Assembly: GCF_026340465.1 (NCBI RefSeq)
Contig: NZ_JAPEPC010000001.1
Location: 3,002,001 to 3,066,000, forward strand
Direction of reading: 5' to 3'
DNA from: Streptomyces sp. NBC_01306
GTDB taxonomy: Bacteria > Actinomycetota > Actinomycetes > Streptomycetales > Streptomycetaceae
DNA: 64,000 nt
Each line of letters begins with the position of its first letter. The stretch's first letter is position 1. A model generated the notes under the pieces. The model was given only the letters and a program-made list of their open reading frames with translations, made no database searches and was not told the DNA's origin. This document shows, piece by piece, positions 60,645 to 64,000 of this stretch. A program made the position numbers and the translations under genes.

Positions 60645-63600
60645 TCAGCTGCGGCCCTTGCCCCGGCCTCTGCCCCTGTTGTCGTGGTCCTCGTCCTCAC
60701 GGTCCGAGCCCAGCAGTTCGTCCGCCAGCGAGGGCAGATCGTCCAGCGGAGTCTCCTCCGCCCAGTCCGAGCGGCGGCGCGGGCGGTCCGGATCGATCTG
60801 CGGCAGCTCGCGGGTGCGCTCATTCGCGTTCTCCGGCGGCGACTGGTGCGGCTGCGCGGGGTGCTCGTCCCGGAAGTACCCGGGCGGGACCCGGTCCGCG
60901 GGGGTGGCGCCGTGCAGGTGCGCCTGCGGCAGTACCGTCGTCTCCTCCGAGTCCCCGGTGGAGCCCGCGGCCCCGGCCCCGGAAGCGGACCCGTCCGCCG
61001 GCTCCGACGGCCTCGCGGCCCACGAAGGACCGGCGGACCGAGCGGACCGCCCAGAGCCTCCCGACTGCGCGGAGCCCTCGGACTGCGAAGGCTGCGAAGG
61101 CCGAGCGGACTGCTCACCGCGTGAAGAGCCCGAGCCGCCCGAAGAGCCGGACGTACCGGAGCTGCCGGAAGACCCAGAAGAGCCGGACGTACCAGAAGCA
61201 CCAGACGTCCCGGATTCCCCAGGAGTCTCCGCGATCTTCGGGATGACCCTCGTCTCGTCCGCGTCGGACTCCGGCGGCGTGGGGTGCACCGCGACCGGCT
61301 GGGTCACCTCGTTGGCGCCCATCACCGGCGTCTCGACAGTCGTCTCGTTGTCGGCCGCCGCTGCCGCCTTCGCCGCCTCGGCAGCCTCCGCCTCGGCCTG
61401 CCTGCGGGCCTCCTCGGCCCGGAGCAGCGCCTGCTCGGCCTTGCGCTGCTTCTCCTTGCGGCGCTCCTCGGCCTCGGCGCGGAGCCGCGCCTCTTCTTCC
61501 TTCTGCTTACGGAGCCGCTCCTGCTCCTGCTCCCGCGCCTGCTCCTCGGCTTCGCGGCGGGCCCGCTCCTCCTCGGCGAGCCGCCTGGCCTCCTCGGCCT
61601 GACGGCGCGCTTCCTCGGCCTGGCGCTCCTCCTCGCGCCGCCGCGCCTCTTCGAGTTCGCGGCGCTTGCGCTCCTCTTCCTCGGCCCGGAGCTTCGCGAG
61701 CTGCGCCTGGCGCTCGCGCTCCAGCCGCTCCTCCTCCGCCTTGCGGGCCGCTTCCTCCTCGGCCTTCCTGCGGGCCTCCTCCTCGGCGGCCTTCCGCGCC
61801 TCCGCCTGAGCCTTGATCTCGGCGTCGGAGAGCGGGAGCAGCTGGTCGAGACGGTGGCGTACGACCGTGGTGATCGCTTCCGGTTCCTGCGCCCCGTCCA
61901 CCACCAGATACCGGCCGGGGTCCGCGGCGGCGAGCGTCAGGAACCCGGACCGCACCCGCTGGTGGAACTCCGCGGGCTCCGACTCCAGCCGGTCGGGCGC
62001 CTCCGTGAAGCGCTCACGTGCGGCCTCCGGGGAGACATCGAGCAGCACCGTCAGATGCGGTACGAGGCCGCCGGTCGCCCAGCGGTTGATACGGCCGATC
62101 TCGGTCGGCGCCAGTTCACGGCCCGCGCCCTGGTAGGCGACCGACGAGTCGATGTAGCGGTCGGAGATGACGATCGCGCCGCGCTCCAGGGCGGGCAGGA
62201 CGACCGAGTCGACGTGCTCGGCGCGGTCGGCCGCGTACAGCAGCGCCTCCGCGCGGTTGGAGAGACCGGCCGACGCGACGTCCAGCAGGATGGAGCGCAG
62301 CCGCTTGCCGACCGGCGTCGCACCCGGTTCGCGGGTGACGACGACCTCGTGGCCCTTGGCGCGGATCCACTCCGCGAGCGCCTCGACCTGGGTGGACTTT
62401 CCGGCCCCGTCGCCGCCTTCGAGGGCGAGGAAGAAGCCGGTCGCCGCGGGAGCCTGGACCGGGTCGGCGCCGCCGCGCAGCGCGTCGCGCAGATCGTGGC
62501 GCAGCGGTACGCCCGTACGGTCGTCCGCCTTGACCAGGACGAGCGCGGCCACCGGCAGCAGCAGCGCCCCGACCAGCATCAGGGTGAAGGCGGCACCGCC
62601 GTGGGCGAAGACGAAACTGCCGTTGCCGAGGTGGTGCGGACCGATCAGGGCTGCGACCAGCGGGGCCACGATCGCGCCCAGCGCGACAGCGACCCGTACG
62701 ACCGCCTGGAGGTGGTCGGTGGTCCGGGCCCGCCTGCTGTCCTCGGTCTCCTGGTCGACCAGCGTGTGCGCGGTGTTCGCCGAAACCCCCGCCGCCCAGC
62801 CGGCGACTGCGGCGATCAGTACGACGGTCGCGGTGTCCGGGACCAGGCCCATCACCAGCAGCGCCACACCGGTCAGGGTGATCGCCAGGGCGAGCAGCCT
62901 GCGGCGGGAGAGACCCGGGAGGGTCTTGGGCGCCGTACGGATTCCGGCGGCCGTGCCCGCGGTCAGGACGAGGACGAGCAGCGCGAAGGCGAGCGGGCCT
63001 CCGTCCAGGTCGGTGGCGTCCAGTACGGCGACGGCAACGGCGGAAGCGATGGCTCCGGCGACTGCGGCGGCCGCCAGGACGAGCAGCGGGACCGTGCCCG
63101 TGCGGCCCTTGTCGGGGCCGTTGGCACCCGCCGGACGGCGCAGCCCCTCCAGCGGGGAACGGGCGCGCGGCGTCTGGCCGTCGGGCAGTTCGAGGAAGTA
63201 CAGCGTCGAAACGGACGCGGCGAACAGACCGGCCGCGGCATAGGAGCCGAGCGCGGCCTGGTGCAGCGAGAACCAGTCGATGCCCGATCCCAGCAGCTTG
63301 CTGATCAGCGTGGCGACCAGCAGTGCGGCGGCGGCCGCCGGAATGGCGAGGAAGGCCGTACGCAATGAGAGCCTGCGCAGCGCGTCCAGGTGGTCGGGCA
63401 GGCCCCGCACCGCCACGCTCTCTGGCGGCGGCTTCGGCAGCAGCGCGGGCGCGGTGCTCTCCTTGGCGACCGTCCAGAAGCGCTCGGCGACGCCCGCCAC
63501 GAAGACCGTGGCCAGGAGCGCGGCAGGCGCGTTGGCCGGGGTCCAGTTGACCCACAGCGGGGCGATGATCAGCAGCGCGACCCGCAGGCCGTCCGCGCCG

Positions 63601-63959
63601 ATCATGGTCCAGCGCCGGTCGAGCGGCCCGTTCGGCGCGGTCAGCGCGGCCACCGGGCCGAGCAGTACGGCGCCGAAGAGCAAGGTGGCAAGGGCCCGCG
63701 CGCCGAATACGGCTGCTACGGCGAAGGCGGCACCGCGGTACCCGCCCCCGATGGATTCTTGCGAGACCGCCGCCTGCAACGAAAGAAGCAGCAGCACGAG
63801 AAGGGCGAGGGCATCGCCGATATTGCCGACGAGCTGGGCGCTCCACAACCGCCGGAGCGGGGGGATGCGCAACAGGGCTCGAACGGCACGCTCGCGTGAG
63901 TCTGCGGCTAGTTCGTCGGAGGTGGGGCTCACGACCGTTGGCTGCTCGGCTCGCGTCAT
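60645..63959 (-). CDS. tmk: Thymidylate kinase fused to an MFS-like membrane domain and coiled-coil tail
   Basis: 1104-aa three-part protein. Residues 1-480 form about 12 hydrophobic segments resembling an MFS transporter. Residues 505-710 form dTMP kinase, with P-loop LEGGDGAGKST (513-523), REPGATPVG and SDRYIDSSVAYQG with DRY at 600-602. The kinase makes dTDP for DNA synthesis. Residues 715-880 are a Glu/Arg/Ala coiled coil. The last 220 residues are Ser/Gly-rich and acidic with a basic end. Streptomyces tmk genes are known to be fused like this. The start MTRAEQPTVV has no good ribosome site. It is upstream of holB across a hairpin. Confidence 0.93.
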   Translation of the reverse strand: MTRAEQPTVVSPTSDELAADSRERAVRALLRIPPLRRLWSAQLVGNIGDALALLVLLLLSLQAAVSQESIGGGYRGAAFAVAAVFGARALATLLFGAVLLGPVAALTAPNGPLDRRWTMIGADGLRVALLIIAPLWVNWTPANAPAALLATVFVAGVAERFWTVAKESTAPALLPKPPPESVAVRGLPDHLDALRRLSLRTAFLAIPAAAAALLVATLISKLLGSGIDWFSLHQAALGSYAAAGLFAASVSTLYFLELPDGQTPRARSPLEGLRRPAGANGPDKGRTGTVPLLVLAAAAVAGAIASAVAVAVLDATDLDGGPLAFALLVLVLTAGTAAGIRTAPKTLPGLSRRRLLALAITLTGVALLVMGLVPDTATVVLIAAVAGWAAGVSANTAHTLVDQETEDSRRARTTDHLQAVVRVAVALGAIVAPLVAALIGPHHLGNGSFVFAHGGAAFTLMLVGALLLPVAALVLVKADDRTGVPLRHDLRDALRGGADPVQAPAATGFFLALEGGDGAGKSTQVEALAEWIRAKGHEVVVTREPGATPVGKRLRSILLDVASAGLSNRAEALLYAADRAEHVDSVVLPALERGAIVISDRYIDSSVAYQGAGRELAPTEIGRINRWATGGLVPHLTVLLDVSPEAARERFTEAPDRLESEPAEFHQRVRSGFLTLAAADPGRYLVVDGAQEPEAITTVVRHRLDQLLPLSDAEIKAQAEARKAAEEEARRKAEEEAARKAEEERLERERQAQLAKLRAEEEERKRRELEEARRREEERQAEEARRQAEEARRLAEEERARREAEEQAREQEQERLRKQKEEEARLRAEAEERRKEKQRKAEQALLRAEEARRQAEAEAAEAAKAAAAADNETTVETPVMGANEVTQPVAVHPTPPESDADETRVIPKIAETPGESGTSGASGTSGSSGSSGSSGTSGSSGGSGSSRGEQSARPSQPSQSEGSAQSGGSGRSARSAGPSWAARPSEPADGSASGAGAAGSTGDSEETTVLPQAHLHGATPADRVPPGYFRDEHPAQPHQSPPENANERTRELPQIDPDRPRRRSDWAEETPLDDLPSLADELLGSDREDEDHDNRGRGRGKGRS

Positions 63960-64000
63960 CCGACCAGCCTATCCGGAAGGGTCAAACCGCCGCCGGGCCC

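Overview
This is a high-GC actinobacterial chromosome segment, almost certainly from Streptomyces. The evidence is strong G/C preference at third codon positions, many GTG starts, tightly coupled genes with 4-nt stop/start overlaps, and Streptomyces-type families (XRE/DUF5753 regulator with DUF397 and ATP-binding partners, a SARP regulator, SAV_2336-type protein, CU044_2847 family, MFS-thymidylate kinase fusion). From memory, the ends resemble the hpt-tilS-dacB-ppa region and the holB-tmk region of Streptomyces coelicolor, with accessory DNA between them.

Layout. 1-10 kb is housekeeping: hpt (cut by the window edge), tilS, a zinc metalloprotease and dacB run leftward. Then come ppa, a ThrE-type exporter, a DedA protein, a YbjQ-like protein and glutamate decarboxylase. 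10-17 kb holds an aldehyde dehydrogenase/PadR pair. It also holds a WhiJ-like regulator with its ATP-binding and DUF397 partners; this triad is split by an IS1380-type transposase remnant and a TetR/amidase pair. 17-29 kb carries a lipoprotein, an FUSC membrane protein, a DUF2786 protein, a quinone-oxidoreductase-like enzyme, a second family A DNA polymerase, Dps, a PAS-GAF-PP2C phosphatase, an aldo/keto reductase and two coupled unknown genes.

29-35 kb is a divergent pair of large NB-ARC/TPR proteins, one a STAND NTPase without a recognised effector and one a SARP. 35-42 kb is a sugar-uptake regulon: a GH2 beta-glycosidase, a LacI regulator and an ABC importer. Two identical 14-bp palindromes lie in front of its two outward transcription units. 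42-49 kb is the most notable block. It is a translationally coupled four-gene operon encoding a CU044_2847 protein, a trypsin-like/VMAP protein, a MoxR AAA ATPase, and a giant vWA-like + pseudokinase + ParA-like protein. It matches the architecture of the vWA-MoxR-VMAP ternary conflict systems.

49-57 kb is a second catabolic regulon: dehydrogenase, sulfatase, ABC importer and Gfo/Idh oxidoreductase, divergent from a ROK regulator and probably for a sulfated or otherwise modified sugar. Neither ABC importer encodes its own ATPase, so both probably rely on a shared ATPase elsewhere. 57-64 kb returns to core genes: tRNA-Thr(CGT), a secreted tripeptidyl-peptidase-like hydrolase, holB and the tmk fusion.

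Operators, terminators and functions are read from sequence and family knowledge only; no similarity search was run.
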